This document shows positions 1 to 9,447 of a stretch of 64,000 nucleotides of DNA, in pieces. The notes under the pieces were generated by a model, which made no database searches, was not told where the DNA came from, and saw nothing but the letters and a program-made list of their open reading frames with translations. The stretch lies in the NCBI RefSeq assembly GCF_021390245.1, contig NZ_JAJUXH010000029.1, positions 25,342-89,341 of the forward strand, read 5' to 3'. The position numbers were made by a program, and so were the translations under genes. The DNA comes from Dyadobacter sp. CY323. Its GTDB lineage: Bacteria; Bacteroidota; Bacteroidia; Cytophagales; Spirosomataceae. The stretch's first letter is position 1; each line of letters begins with the position of its first letter.

Positions 1-2
1 TC

Positions 3-50
3 GACTTGGGGGATACACATGACGTCATTCCTCCGGTTATCAATATGTAA
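3..50 (+). CDS. possible C-terminal end of an upstream gene
   Basis: The frame starting at base 3 is open from the window edge to a TAA at 48-50 and encodes a plausible tail, DLGDTHDVIPPVINM. Only 15 residues are visible, so the family cannot be named. The position next to a polysaccharide-type phosphatase gives weak context only. The following 277 bases up to the phosphatase stop are AT-rich and non-coding; they hold a small dyad (GATTTGTT-A-AACAAATC, 194-210) and nothing else I can support. Confidence 0.25.
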   Translation, partial: DLGDTHDVIPPVINM

Positions 51-327
51 ATGAAAAGCAAAATGGAGCCGAACTTTGTCAAATGCCTTGAAAGCAGTTT
101 CATAGGGGAACGATGAGTGTAAATAGAATTATTGTAAGTTATTGTCAATCAGTTGATTAATAAACTGATATATCTCAATGATTGTAACATATTGATTTGT
201 TAAACAAATCTGTTTTCTAAGTCCAATTCAGAGACCTTTATCAAACGGGTAACTGCTTTCTTGATAATGTACAAGTGTCAGCTTCTAAGGTATGACTACA
301 AATATAGAATAAATTCAATTATCGTCA

Positions 328-1083
328 TTAAATATTTATAAGTTTTTGATTCTGAAACGGATATTTTGTCAACCAATTGTTTTTGTTGCTCCGCTGTATC
401 ATCTCTAGATGTTGAATTTTGTGGGCATCGGTTCCCAAAAATGTGATCAGGTTATTGCGCAACAGCCATTCCGCCATCTTGGTAATGTTATCTCCATAGT
501 ACCCTGAGAGTGATAATATATTCACCTGGAGCTCACATCCCTGATCTACCAGCTTTTTATAAACATTAGGATCTGTGTAAAAATAGGTATATCTCTCTGG
601 ATGCGCCAAAACGGGTTGATACCCTTTTTGAATGATAAAAAAAAGGGTCTCGGATGTATTCATCAAAGGAGTAGAGTAGGGGAGCTCCACTAAAAGCCTG
701 TTTCCTGGAAGCGTTAAAAGTTCCTGGTCCAGGGAAAGCAGCTCATTGAAATGCTCATCAATAAAATATTCTGCCGCTGCGCTAATTTGAATGGTTAAGC
801 CCGCTGCCTTAACGGCCTGTCGAACTTCTTCTAAGCCAGACTTTATAATTTGAGGGGTATTTTTATAACAATCCCAGATTACGTGTGGAGTAGTTACAAT
901 ATGCCTGTATCCGAGATCCTGCATTTTAGTGATCATCGCAACGGATTCTTCAACAGTCTCAACGCCATCATCTATTCCTGGAATGAGATGAGAATGTATA
1001 TCTATACCTATGTGGTCTAAACCAACGCGTTTATTCTTCGTCTTATCAAATAACCAGTTGAGCATATGAAATTCGGCCTTCAA
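328..1083 (-). CDS. CpsB/YwqE-type PHP tyrosine-protein phosphatase
   Basis: A metal-dependent phosphatase of the PHP superfamily. Characterised relatives dephosphorylate the bacterial tyrosine autokinase that controls capsule or exopolysaccharide chain length, in the cytoplasm. Visible metal-ligand motifs are DIHSHLIPGIDDG (H30, H32, D38/D39), TTPH (H67), AAAEYF (E105), LAHPERY (H161) and GTDAH (D219, H221), in the family order. The length of 251 residues is normal. A start six codons in (MLNWLF, position 1065) resembles the usual family N-terminus and is an equally good choice. No kinase gene is visible in the window, but a Wzi-like capsule protein lies 0.7 kb away on the same strand, consistent with a role in surface polysaccharide. 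The exact kinase partner is unknown. Confidence 0.88.
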   Translation of the reverse strand: MKAEFHMLNWLFDKTKNKRVGLDHIGIDIHSHLIPGIDDGVETVEESVAMITKMQDLGYRHIVTTPHVIWDCYKNTPQIIKSGLEEVRQAVKAAGLTIQISAAAEYFIDEHFNELLSLDQELLTLPGNRLLVELPYSTPLMNTSETLFFIIQKGYQPVLAHPERYTYFYTDPNVYKKLVDQGCELQVNILSLSGYYGDNITKMAEWLLRNNLITFLGTDAHKIQHLEMIQRSNKNNWLTKYPFQNQKLINI

Positions 1084-1821
1084 GTCTGTGTTTCCTATGT
1101 AAAATCGAAGTTGCCGACCGGAATTTTAGTTTATTAAAGTTGGACAAATTTAATATAAAAGCTTGACTTCATGCAGTATTTCAGATGGAAACTTTTGACG
1201 AACTGTAAAAGTGTAAAATGGTACTATTCTTTTGTACCATTCACTGTTTAACCATTACCAAGCTGTTTTCCTCTAGAAAATGCAGTTGTTAAATGCTAGA
1301 TCTGTTCTGCGTTTGTGTCCGGTTGGTCAAATTGTGCTTAAAGAAGATCCTTTGCATCTTGAAATACGTACTTTCAATACTTGCATATTTTGAATAATTT
1401 ACGAAACACGTGGAAGTTATCCACTTTTCGTCTTAATTTTTAGTGAAGAACCGGACACTGAAATTCCGGTAACACATATCTTTCCTAGTGCCTTTATAGG
1501 GAAACAGTATAACAGTCCGACATCTCGATCGAATTTGGTGAGGTTATTGAAGGGAAATGGCATCAAGCACCAAACAGAACGACTAGAATTCGTTTTCGTA
1601 AGGATCGGAGAAAACGTGCGGGTAGCTGCGGCAATGCAAGTAGCAACCGAGAGACTGCTGGACTTTAATAAATGCACATTATTGAAAACGGGTATGTTGC
1701 CAAACATCCGGAGATCTAGACATAAAGCAATAGCCGAAACGCTGGTTGACAGGTTCTAAAACACTATAATCGTTTCTGTTTAGACTAGTTCAATGAGACT
1801 TCAGATTCTCTTCTACTCGTT
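1084..1821. other. 738-base gap with one decayed-looking reading frame
   Basis: The gap between the phosphatase and the Wzi-like gene is mostly AT-rich. It has an 8-bp inverted repeat (AATGGTAC/GTACCATT, 1217-1241). From about 1395 to a TAA at 1757-1759 one plus-strand frame stays open for roughly 120 codons with no good start; its later part (TTG at 1535) reads VRLLKGNGIKHQTERLEFVF and onward, which looks protein-like. I do not recognise the family. It may be a gene remnant. The opposite strand has an overlapping 96-codon frame that looks less natural. Confidence 0.3.
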
Positions 1822-3222
1822 TTAAAACGATCTGGCAATTTTCACAAGAATGCCACCGGAATTGGGCAGCAGTTTTCCAGAATCAAATGCCAGTATTCCA
1901 CCAGCCGTCAAATTGGCCCCTACATTCCTTTGGAAGTCAAAATAGCCAGAAAACTGGTTTACAGGTTTGTATGTTTTGCTGGTATCATGTGTCCCGAAAT
2001 TCTTTGAATAAGAAACCTTACCGATGGCATTCCACTTACCAAAAATAAAATCGGATCCCAGGTGTAGCGCAATAATTCTGTTATTAATAAAGTAATTGAT
2101 TGGAATTGAGGATTGTCCTGGGCGCGCATGATTAGCCGGTGTAATAAATGGGGTCCCCAGACTTAGTCCGTAATAAGACCATCCATCTTGGTAGAGATAG
2201 TGATTTAAATAATTTTCGTTTCCAGATGGTGTCGGCTTTGACCAGGTTTCACCAGCTTGATTTTTTGAGTAGAGAAATTCAAAGACAAAACGCTTCCAGT
2301 AAAGGTCACCAGCTTTCGCTGTTTTATTCACTAAACTTACCCCATTAATCCCGTCAGCAACATTAGCCAAATGGTAGAGGGCGCCAACCTCATAGAAACT
2401 CTGGCGGTACAGCCCTAACTTAAACTTGTCAAAGTCGTACTCGACTCGAACATCGATATTTCCAGCATGATTTCCCACCTTGCTGAAGGCCCAACTTTTT
2501 CCCAGAACGACTGACTGATACTTCTGCCAACCAGTCAAGATAAATGACTCGAAAATCTGCGCTTCATGACCCCAAAAGACCTGATCATTAAATCCGCCAT
2601 ATAATTTGAGTCGCCAGTTAGGCTTCCCAATTCTGGCGTAAAAAGCTTTCTGATGGAAATATGTCACAGCCCGGTCGATTCGTTTATTCTGAATTGTTTT
2701 TTCTCCCAGCCATCCCTGGGCGAAAACTCCCTTGAATGCAAAGATCCTCCCAAAGACGGGAACGGCATAGAATTCAGGAATTGCGATTTGGACTTTTGGA
2801 ATACCAAGGGCGTTTCCGGAAATAGCAAAATTACCTGTTGTCAACAGTGTATCAGTCAGCCCGAAAGTTTCTCTCATTCTACCACCCTTCAATTCAAAAA
2901 TTCCAAGTTTGACCTTGCCGTAGCCTTCGACCAGGATAAGGTTAGAACCCTTTCCACCATTCGCCCGGCCTTCAAAACGTGCGCCCCAATCAACCAGCCG
3001 AACTTTTGTCGTGTCGTAGTCTTTATAACCCGAAGCAATGACGCTTACAGAAGGTCCAGAAAGTGGGATGCTTCCGAATTGATTGCTGCGCATCCAGAAT
3101 GGGAGATGGTCAGGAGTAGTCAGAGAGGTCTGTGCTTCTAATTTGGCTCTGAAACTACTTGTTTGTGAAAAACACACAGCGTTTAGGAGTAGCAGAGTAG
3201 AAGCTAATAGGATTTTTTTCAT
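1822..3222 (-). CDS. Wzi-family capsule assembly outer membrane protein
   Basis: An outer-membrane beta-barrel of the capsule assembly Wzi family, which in enterobacteria anchors capsule polysaccharide at the cell surface. The start chosen at 3222 gives a clean signal peptide (MKKILLASTLLLLNAVCFSQ); the frame is open 27 codons further upstream but those residues do not look like a secretion signal. The mature protein opens with features typical of Bacteroidota members: a TTPDHLPFWMRSNQFGSIPL segment, then GGRMRETFGLTDT, and HQKAFYARIGKPNWRLKLYG. Many alternating hydrophobic/aromatic strands follow to a terminal ARSF, compatible with a barrel C-terminus. Length 466 residues is as expected. The CpsB-type phosphatase on the same strand supports a surface-polysaccharide role, but no export genes are present here. 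Confidence 0.82.
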   Translation of the reverse strand: MKKILLASTLLLLNAVCFSQTSSFRAKLEAQTSLTTPDHLPFWMRSNQFGSIPLSGPSVSVIASGYKDYDTTKVRLVDWGARFEGRANGGKGSNLILVEGYGKVKLGIFELKGGRMRETFGLTDTLLTTGNFAISGNALGIPKVQIAIPEFYAVPVFGRIFAFKGVFAQGWLGEKTIQNKRIDRAVTYFHQKAFYARIGKPNWRLKLYGGFNDQVFWGHEAQIFESFILTGWQKYQSVVLGKSWAFSKVGNHAGNIDVRVEYDFDKFKLGLYRQSFYEVGALYHLANVADGINGVSLVNKTAKAGDLYWKRFVFEFLYSKNQAGETWSKPTPSGNENYLNHYLYQDGWSYYGLSLGTPFITPANHARPGQSSIPINYFINNRIIALHLGSDFIFGKWNAIGKVSYSKNFGTHDTSKTYKPVNQFSGYFDFQRNVGANLTAGGILAFDSGKLLPNSGGILVKIARSF

Positions 3223-3440
3223 ACGTTGAGTAAAAAACTGCGGGTCGAATGTAGCTAAAATCCCGTTGCTCATAGCATCTTGTTCGTAGAAATTCCACAA
3301 CACCTTTTTTCTAAACGTCCTCCTGGTGCCTACTTAGACTGTTCCAGTTCAAGATTCTAACCAGCAAATCAGTAGTTTTTACCTTAATTCGAATTTTCAC
3401 ACCAATACATTATTTGATCAACTTAAACTATTAATGTGAT

Positions 3441-4079
3441 ATGAGAAACCTCAACTGGTTTGGAGTAATATTGGTCCTTGTCACCTTGTCTGCCACTTCC
3501 TCTTCCGCCCAGGATGGCTGGATCTCAATCTTTAATGGCAAAAACCTGGATGGCTGGAAAGTAGGCGCGAATGCCAGCTCGTTTTCCATTGTCGATGGCA
3601 CCATCAAGGTGGCTGGCCCGCGGGCACATTTGTTCTATGACGGACCAGTGAAAAACCATATGTTCAAAAATTTCGAATTTAAGGCTACGGTGAAGACTAC
3701 GGCGGGGTCGAATTCCGGGATTTTTATCCATTCAGCTTATCAGGAAGATGGCTGGCCCTCACAAGGCTACGAAGTACAGGTCAATCAATCGCATACGGAT
3801 TACAAACGCACCGGAAGTTTGTACAATGTAGTGGATGTGAAGGAAACGTATGTGAAAGACGGTGAATGGTACACAGAGTATGTCAAAGTCGAGGGAAAGC
3901 ACATCACGATTAAAATCAATGATAAAACGGTGGTTGACTACGAGGAAACAGATGTCGATAAAAGAGGAGGGGACATGAAGACCAAATTTCTGAAGTCAGG
4001 CACTTTCGCTTTGCAAGCGCATGATCCTAAAAGTGTCGTGTATTATAAAGACATTATGGTAAAACCATTGACGGAATAA
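3441..4079 (+). CDS. secreted 3-keto-disaccharide hydrolase (DUF1080) family protein
   Basis: A single-domain DUF1080 protein, a concanavalin-like jelly roll now linked to hydrolysis of 3-keto-glycosides. The N-terminus is a signal peptide ending SSAQ-DG (about residue 23). The domain begins at once with GWISIFNGKNLDGWKV, the family signature, continues with an NSGIFIHSAY segment and a GYEVQVNQS strand, and ends with FALQAHDPKSVVYYKDIMVK. The length of 212 residues matches one domain with no extra modules. It stands alone, with divergent spacing from the Wzi gene and a 316-base gap to the helicase. Substrate is unknown; the assignment to the family is firm, the activity is inferred. Confidence 0.83.
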   Translation: MRNLNWFGVILVLVTLSATSSSAQDGWISIFNGKNLDGWKVGANASSFSIVDGTIKVAGPRAHLFYDGPVKNHMFKNFEFKATVKTTAGSNSGIFIHSAYQEDGWPSQGYEVQVNQSHTDYKRTGSLYNVVDVKETYVKDGEWYTEYVKVEGKHITIKINDKTVVDYEETDVDKRGGDMKTKFLKSGTFALQAHDPKSVVYYKDIMVKPLTE

Positions 4080-4395
4080 TTTCCTACTTACAATCAGGTA
4101 TGACAGCGTTACTACATGTCGAAGCAACATTGCGTCGCCTCCCATGAAAGGGGGGCGAATTTTATTTGTTGGTACCCGATCAGATAGCTGCCCAATTTGT
4201 GCAAGGTCGTAAACCCGCTCGCGTAAGGTGTCCATTAACCGCTCACACTTCATCTTCTGTCCTGTGTTTTTCATTCCAGCGCACTTTTTAGTATCTTTGC
4301 TTAAATCAAGCGGTTTGCTGACTGGGAAATTTGAAGTCAGCTCTTTCACTAACACATTCTCAGATACACGATCTGAGAACTTTAAAAGCTGAATT

Positions 4396-5667
4396 TTGAA
4401 TTTCAATGAATTTGAACTCCACGAAGACGTATTAAGCGCCGTGGACTCCATGAATTACCAGCAGGCTACCCCAATACAGGAACAAGCCATTCCTTTAATC
4501 CTCAAAGGCAAAGACTTACTTGCCTGTGCGCAAACTGGCACCGGTAAAACGGCCGCTTACCTGATTCCTATATTAGACAAGGTTGCACACCAGTCCAATG
4601 TCCATACCGGCGCGTTGATCTTGGTGCCAACGCGTGAGCTGGCCGTTCAGATCGACCAGCAGATCCAGGGTCTGGGTTATTTTGTGGGCGCCACAAGTAT
4701 TGCTGTTTATGGAGGTAATAAAGGTCCTGAGTGGGATCAGCAAAAAAAGGCGTTAACCCAGGGCGCGGATATCATCATCGCAACACCCGGCAGATTGATC
4801 GCTCACCTGCAACTGGGCTACGTTAGCTTTAAAGACATAAAGCATTTGGTGCTGGATGAGGCCGACCGCATGCTTGATATGGGATTTCTTGGTGACATCC
4901 TAAAAATAATGAGCTATCTGCCCTCAGAGAGGCAGACACTTATGTTTTCGGCGACCATGCCTTCTAAAATTGGGGAGCTGGCAAAACGGATCTTGCAAAA
5001 ACCGGAAGAAATACGTTTAGCTGTTTCCAGGCCGGCCGATCGCATTGATCAGCAGTTTTATCTGGCAAAGGATGAGCAGAAATTGCCGCTGTTAATCCAT
5101 TTGCTGAGCCAGGTGCAAAGCACGAGCATGGTTTTGTTCACGTCTCGAAAGTCGAATGTGGAGCCGATAGTGAGATCTCTGAGAAAGCTTGGAATGGGTG
5201 CGCAGGGAATTTCATCTGATTCCGAGCAAAGTGACCGCGAAGTAATGTTGCGGGATTTTAAAAATAAAAAGTTTCCAATTCTTGTAGCGACCGACGTTCT
5301 GTCCCGCGGGATCGATATCGACAATTTAAGTCACGTGGTCAATTACGACGTGCCCCGTGACCCGGAAGATTACGTCCACCGTATTGGACGCACAGCCCGT
5401 GCAGAGTCCAAAGGAACGGCAATTACTTTTATTAATGAACAAGATCAAAAATACGTTCTGAAAATCGAGCGTCTTTTTGAGAAAGAAGTAGAAAAAAGGT
5501 CGATCACACAGGATCTTGGTCTGGGGGAAGCTCCGCTGTTTGAGCCGCGCAAGTTTAGACCTCCCGTAAAGAAGCTGAAACGTTCCGGCAAACCAGGTGA
5601 AAAACCTTCTGGCGGGCATAAAAGACTTAACCCAAAACGAGAACAAAATAAACCTTCCCAGGCGTAA
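4396..5667 (+). CDS. DEAD-box ATP-dependent RNA helicase (RhlE-like)
   Basis: Unwinds RNA duplexes using ATP, acting in ribosome assembly or mRNA turnover in the cytoplasm. All core motifs are visible: the Q motif (YQQATPIQEQAI), Walker A AQTGTGKT (about residues 45-52, K51), PTRELA, TPGR, DEAD at about 154-157 (LDEADRMLDMGF), SAT (SATMP), and motif VI HRIGRTAR. A basic, low-complexity tail (residues about 375-423, rich in K, R, P, G) is typical for RNA binding. The start is a TTG two codons after an in-frame TGA; the first ATG in frame is at residue 19, inside the conserved N-terminus, so TTG is the likely start. The gene is monocistronic. Confidence 0.92.
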   Translation: MNFNEFELHEDVLSAVDSMNYQQATPIQEQAIPLILKGKDLLACAQTGTGKTAAYLIPILDKVAHQSNVHTGALILVPTRELAVQIDQQIQGLGYFVGATSIAVYGGNKGPEWDQQKKALTQGADIIIATPGRLIAHLQLGYVSFKDIKHLVLDEADRMLDMGFLGDILKIMSYLPSERQTLMFSATMPSKIGELAKRILQKPEEIRLAVSRPADRIDQQFYLAKDEQKLPLLIHLLSQVQSTSMVLFTSRKSNVEPIVRSLRKLGMGAQGISSDSEQSDREVMLRDFKNKKFPILVATDVLSRGIDIDNLSHVVNYDVPRDPEDYVHRIGRTARAESKGTAITFINEQDQKYVLKIERLFEKEVEKRSITQDLGLGEAPLFEPRKFRPPVKKLKRSGKPGEKPSGGHKRLNPKREQNKPSQA

Positions 5668-5830
5668 GCCATATTCAGTGTTTGTCAGGTGTGCGGCCTG
5701 AAATGATAAGTAGTTCTAGCATTATCTCAATGTTTAGTGTAATCAAAACAATGAAACAGCTCAGGTACGCTATTTTTCCATTTCATTTGTCTTGCTTTAA
5801 TCGTCCTGGATGAACCTAAATTAAGTACTG

Positions 5831-6553
5831 TTGGACCGTTTGATAGATTGGATAAGAAATTACAAGTTTAGCGTATCCGACCCGCCCATTGTTTCGATGG
5901 AGGGCTTGTTTTCGCTCCTTCTGCTGCTGGTATTAAGCCTGGCAGCTGTATTTTTCCATCTGATCCGCATTCTCTTTAATTCCCCGGTTGACTTTTCACT
6001 GGACTGGAACCTGTTTTTAAGCTGGATTCCGTTAATTGTTGCCTTTCTGGCCGACAGCTTAACAAAGCGATACGGCCAGATTCCGGTTATACTTGCGTTT
6101 TTGAGTGTGACCTGGCTGGCATTTTTTCCCAATGCTCCTTATATGATTACCGATCTGGCGCACCTAACGGTTGATTATCAAAGAGATCTGACCTGGCACG
6201 ACACGATCATGCTGTTCTTCTACGCAGAAGTCAGCCTTTTCAACGGATTGGTTTCGCTTTACTGGATCCATCGATCATGGAGAAGGGTTTTTTCCAAAAA
6301 GACAGGCAACATTCTCCTGGCAATCAGTTTGCCGACGGCCGGATTCGGCGTATACCTTGGAAGGGTAAAGCGGATGAACAGCTGGGATATTATTCATGAG
6401 CCGCGAGTTGTGCTGGATCAACTCGTTGACAGTCTTTTGGATCGCACCGCAATGGTATTAAGTATAGAAATGGGAATGCTTCTGGGAGTACTCTATCTGG
6501 TGCTTTGGGGGGTTATTCGTTTCAGGATCAGGTACAGTAAAAAGAACCAATAA
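5831..6553 (+). CDS. DUF1361 family integral membrane protein
   Basis: A polytopic inner-membrane protein of the uncharacterised DUF1361 family. Hydrophobic segments are visible at about residues 24-47, 60-77, 83-100, 125-145, 158-175 and 208-232. The family signatures FFPNAPYMITDLAHL (about 100-114) and GFGVYLGRVKRMNSWD (about 172-187) are present. Length 240 residues is typical. The start is TTG at 5831 (no ATG nearby upstream). It is followed after 14 bases by a methyltransferase gene, and this by TruC, so the three are probably co-transcribed. Biochemical function is not known. Confidence 0.8.
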   Translation: MDRLIDWIRNYKFSVSDPPIVSMEGLFSLLLLLVLSLAAVFFHLIRILFNSPVDFSLDWNLFLSWIPLIVAFLADSLTKRYGQIPVILAFLSVTWLAFFPNAPYMITDLAHLTVDYQRDLTWHDTIMLFFYAEVSLFNGLVSLYWIHRSWRRVFSKKTGNILLAISLPTAGFGVYLGRVKRMNSWDIIHEPRVVLDQLVDSLLDRTAMVLSIEMGMLLGVLYLVLWGVIRFRIRYSKKNQ

Positions 6554-6567
6554 ATTCGCTTTGAAAC

Positions 6568-7299
6568 ATGCACGTTTCTGGAAATGTCAAAGATTCCTAT
6601 TCATCACAGTATGATGATGCTTCTGTCGCCTGGCGAAATACGGGCGCAAAATACAAAGCAGTAAATATTGTCGAGCTCGCCAAAAACATCAGCTTTAAAA
6701 ACGTGCTGGAAGTAGGAGCCGGGGAGGGAAGCATTTTAAAATGGCTGTCAGAATGGGGCTTCTGCCCGGATTTGAATTGTGTTGAAATCTCAGAAAGCGG
6801 CATCGATCTGATCAAATCAAAAAACATTAAGAGCCTTCACGACATTTTGCTATTCGACGGATACAAAATTCCATATTCAGATAACCATTTCGACCTGGTG
6901 ATTTGCTCCCATGTGCTGGAACATGTGGAACATGAGCGGTTACTACTTAGGGAAATCAAAAGGGTATCAAAACACCAGATTTTTGAGGTGCCGATCGATT
7001 TTTCGTTTTATGTTGATAAAAAACTTAAGCATTTCCTTTCCTACGGCCATATCAATATTTACACGCCGGCTTTGTTTAGGTTCCTGCTTTTGTCTGAGAA
7101 CTTTAAAGTTGAGAAAGATATTTGCCACTTATACCACGATGATGTGATCAAGCAAATGTTCAAAAATAGAAAGTCTGCCTACTACTTCATGAAACTCAAA
7201 CAACAAGTACTCAGGATGTTCCCGTACTTCCTTGGCATCAAGCCGCATTCCTACGCGGTGCTGACTTCAAAATCCGAAAAGGAACTTTCCATTTTTTAG
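6568..7299 (+). CDS. class I SAM-dependent methyltransferase
   Basis: A cytoplasmic methyltransferase of the Methyltransf_11 type. Motif I, VLEVGAGEGSILKWL, lies at about residues 46-60, an acidic end of strand 2 (LNCVEISESG) follows, and the post-motif region DLVICSHVLEHVEHE (about 109-123) is characteristic. The C-terminal half is larger and basic and does not point to a particular acceptor. Start is ATG at 6568. The TAG stop abuts the GTG start of the next gene with no gap, which indicates a shared transcript. Substrate is unknown; small molecules and glycans are common for this type. Confidence 0.75.
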   Translation: MHVSGNVKDSYSSQYDDASVAWRNTGAKYKAVNIVELAKNISFKNVLEVGAGEGSILKWLSEWGFCPDLNCVEISESGIDLIKSKNIKSLHDILLFDGYKIPYSDNHFDLVICSHVLEHVEHERLLLREIKRVSKHQIFEVPIDFSFYVDKKLKHFLSYGHINIYTPALFRFLLLSENFKVEKDICHLYHDDVIKQMFKNRKSAYYFMKLKQQVLRMFPYFLGIKPHSYAVLTSKSEKELSIF

Positions 7300-8016
7300 G
7301 TGTCGCCAGAGGAATTTTCCCCACTGTCCATTTTATATCAGGACAACGATCTCATCGCCATTAACAAGCCGCATGGCTTATTGGTACATCGTTCTTCGAT
7401 TGCCGCCGACGCGGATGTTTTCGCCGTCCAGCTCCTTCGGGAACAAATCGGCCAAAGAGTCTACCCGGTCCACCGGCTCGATCGCAAAACGGGAGGCGCA
7501 TTACTGTTTGCGCTGAATGAGGAAATGAACGGCCTGATGCAGCAGCAGTTTCAGGAAGGCAAAGTGGAGAAAACCTACCACGCCATTGTCAGGGGTTTCA
7601 CTGAAAACAGCGGTGAAATTGATTATCCACTAAAAAGGGACGACGGCGTGATTCAGCAGGCCTTCACCTCCTACAAAACACTCGACCGCTCAGAAGTACC
7701 ATTCGCCATTGGCAAACATCCCACGTCGCGCTACTCCCTTGTAGAGCTCTCCCCGCAAACCGGCAGAATGCACCAGTTAAGAAAACATACGGCGCACATT
7801 TTCCATCCCATTATCGGCGACAGGCCACATGGGTGCAACAAGCAAAACCGGTATTTTAAAGAGATGCTTCAAATGGATACGATGTTACTGCATGCCACGA
7901 GTTTAAAATTTGTCCATCCGGTGTCACATTCAGCTGTGCTGATCGCCGCTCCTGTGCAACACGAATTTGTGAGGATGGTGAATGAACTCGGTTTTGCCGG
8001 TTACTCACTTATCTGA
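7300..8016 (+). CDS. truC: RluA-family pseudouridine synthase, TruC-like
   Basis: Converts uridine to pseudouridine in RNA; the closest group by sequence appearance is TruC, which modifies U65 of certain tRNAs. The opening ILYQDNDLIAINKPHGLLVH is the family start, the catalytic motif HRLDRKTGG places the catalytic Asp at residue 61, and later blocks TGRMHQLRKH and HPIIGDRPHG are typical. No S4 RNA-binding domain is present, in line with TruC rather than RluC/D. The start is GTG at 7300, directly after the methyltransferase stop. Length 238 residues is typical. Confidence 0.82.
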   Translation: MSPEEFSPLSILYQDNDLIAINKPHGLLVHRSSIAADADVFAVQLLREQIGQRVYPVHRLDRKTGGALLFALNEEMNGLMQQQFQEGKVEKTYHAIVRGFTENSGEIDYPLKRDDGVIQQAFTSYKTLDRSEVPFAIGKHPTSRYSLVELSPQTGRMHQLRKHTAHIFHPIIGDRPHGCNKQNRYFKEMLQMDTMLLHATSLKFVHPVSHSAVLIAAPVQHEFVRMVNELGFAGYSLI

Positions 8017-8089
8017 CAATTTACGTTTTTTACTGCAACGATATCGCCCTCGCAAGTGTCTAGGAGTAAATTCCACCTTCTTGACAGCC

Positions 8090-8629
8090 ATGCAAAAATT
8101 TCTCCTTTTTCTGTTCTGGATAGCAGCGTCGCTAGCCTGCACGACCGCACCGGCAACCCAGCCCATTAATGGCATACCATTCGATGGTACCGCATATAAG
8201 CCGATTTACTCCTCCGCAGAGGATCTGGCAAAAGTGAAGATCTCTGCCGCAGAACCACTTGCTGAACCGGGCAAAATCTACCTGTTTGATCCCTATATCT
8301 TTATAAATGAAAGTGGAAAGGGAATCCATATCATCGACAACTCGGATCCTAAAAACCCGAAAAATCTTTCCTTTATTTCCATTACCGGAAACTATGATAT
8401 GGCCGTGAAAGACAACTGGCTTTATGCGGATAACCTGTCCAATCTGCTCGTGTTTGATATAGGCGACCCAAAAGCTCCCAAGCTGACCAAGACCATTGAA
8501 AATGCCATCCCGATCAACAGCTTTCCTCCCCATACTAACATTTATTTTGAATGTCCGGAGGCTAAAAAAGGTATTGTCGTTGGCTGGGAAAAGGTAACGA
8601 TCTCCGAGCAGCCTAAATGTTTCAGATGA
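8090..8629 (+). CDS. secreted lipoprotein with LVIVD-type repeats
   Basis: A lipoprotein of 179 residues. The ATG at 8090 gives a signal peptide MQKFLLFLFWIAASLAC with the lipidated Cys at 17; the open frame further upstream overlaps truC and is not used. After a linker, segments such as IYLFDPYIFINESGKGIHII and DNWLYADNLSNLLVFDIGDP have the strand pattern of LVIVD/beta-propeller repeats, but there are too few for a whole propeller. It is 47 bases upstream of a second, longer protein of the same kind. Function is unknown; surface or periplasmic binding is a guess. Confidence 0.6.
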   Translation: MQKFLLFLFWIAASLACTTAPATQPINGIPFDGTAYKPIYSSAEDLAKVKISAAEPLAEPGKIYLFDPYIFINESGKGIHIIDNSDPKNPKNLSFISITGNYDMAVKDNWLYADNLSNLLVFDIGDPKAPKLTKTIENAIPINSFPPHTNIYFECPEAKKGIVVGWEKVTISEQPKCFR

Positions 8630-8676
8630 TGATCCATCCACTCAAAAATACAACCGTAATGCGGGAGCTAACTACC

Positions 8677-9447
8677 ATGAAAAGAAAAATCGTCCCCATT
8701 CTGTTTCTCGGGCTTGCCGTAGCGGGCTTGCTGCTGATCCTGTCTTCCTGCGAGAGCAGCGATAAAAGTTCAGATCTTTCACCGCAAGCAGGAGTTGGCG
8801 GCTCTATGGCCCGATTTGCAATCACGGGCAACACACTTTACATCGTTTCAAAACAATCCCTGGAAGTGTACAACATCACAGACGGAGGCAGCCCGGTCAA
8901 AGCGGTCAAAAAGAACATGAATGTGGGTATTGAAACCATTTTTCCCTATCAGAGCCATCTTTTTATCGGGGCAAATGACGGGATGTATATTTATAACAAC
9001 AGCAATCCAAACGACCCACAATTACTATCCAAATTCACACACGTGCAATCCTGTGATCCGGTGGTCGTGCAGGGGAAATATGCTTATGTGACGCTTCGCA
9101 GCGGCGCTTTATGCCGTCCTGGGAATACGCTTAGCTCGCTGGATGTGGTCGACGTGAGTAACCCCTCCAATCCGGCTATGGTGCATTCGCAGGTAATGTC
9201 ATCGCCATTCGGGCTGGGGGTTTCCGGCAACAAGCTTTTCATTTGTGAGGGAGACCAGGGTTTTAGGGTGATGGATATATCCAATCCGATTTTGCCGGTT
9301 CAAAAGCATTTTTTCGCGGAAATACCTTCCTACGATGTCATCGTGAGAAATAAACACTTGATCATCACCGGGAAGGGCGGCTTGTTTCAATACCAATTTG
9401 ATCAAGATGACAAGTACGAACTTCTGAGCAAAATCCCGGTTTTATGA
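8677..9447 (+). CDS. LVIVD repeat-containing lipoprotein
   Basis: A 256-residue lipoprotein. The ATG at 8677 is chosen because it gives a standard lipoprotein signal with lipobox LSSC (Cys 25); upstream in-frame ATGs at 8659 and earlier would bury it. The body is a series of LVIVD-like repeats, each ending in a phrase such as LEVYNITDGGSPV, YIYNNSNPNDPQL, LDVVDVSNPSNPAMV and FRVMDISNPILPVQ, the usual mark of a bacterial beta-propeller. The stop overlaps the start of the next gene (ATGA at 9444-9447), so the two are translationally coupled. Ligand unknown. Confidence 0.72.
   Translation: MKRKIVPILFLGLAVAGLLLILSSCESSDKSSDLSPQAGVGGSMARFAITGNTLYIVSKQSLEVYNITDGGSPVKAVKKNMNVGIETIFPYQSHLFIGANDGMYIYNNSNPNDPQLLSKFTHVQSCDPVVVQGKYAYVTLRSGALCRPGNTLSSLDVVDVSNPSNPAMVHSQVMSSPFGLGVSGNKLFICEGDQGFRVMDISNPILPVQKHFFAEIPSYDVIVRNKHLIITGKGGLFQYQFDQDDKYELLSKIPVL

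Noticed and set aside
1417..1707. 96-codon minus-strand ORF
   Set aside because: Unnatural composition (many S, F, C), antisense to a more protein-like plus frame; no motif.
7982..8089. 5' extension of the first LVIVD lipoprotein frame into truC
   Set aside because: Internal ATG at 8090 gives a lipoprotein signal; the extension has no secretion features and overlaps truC.
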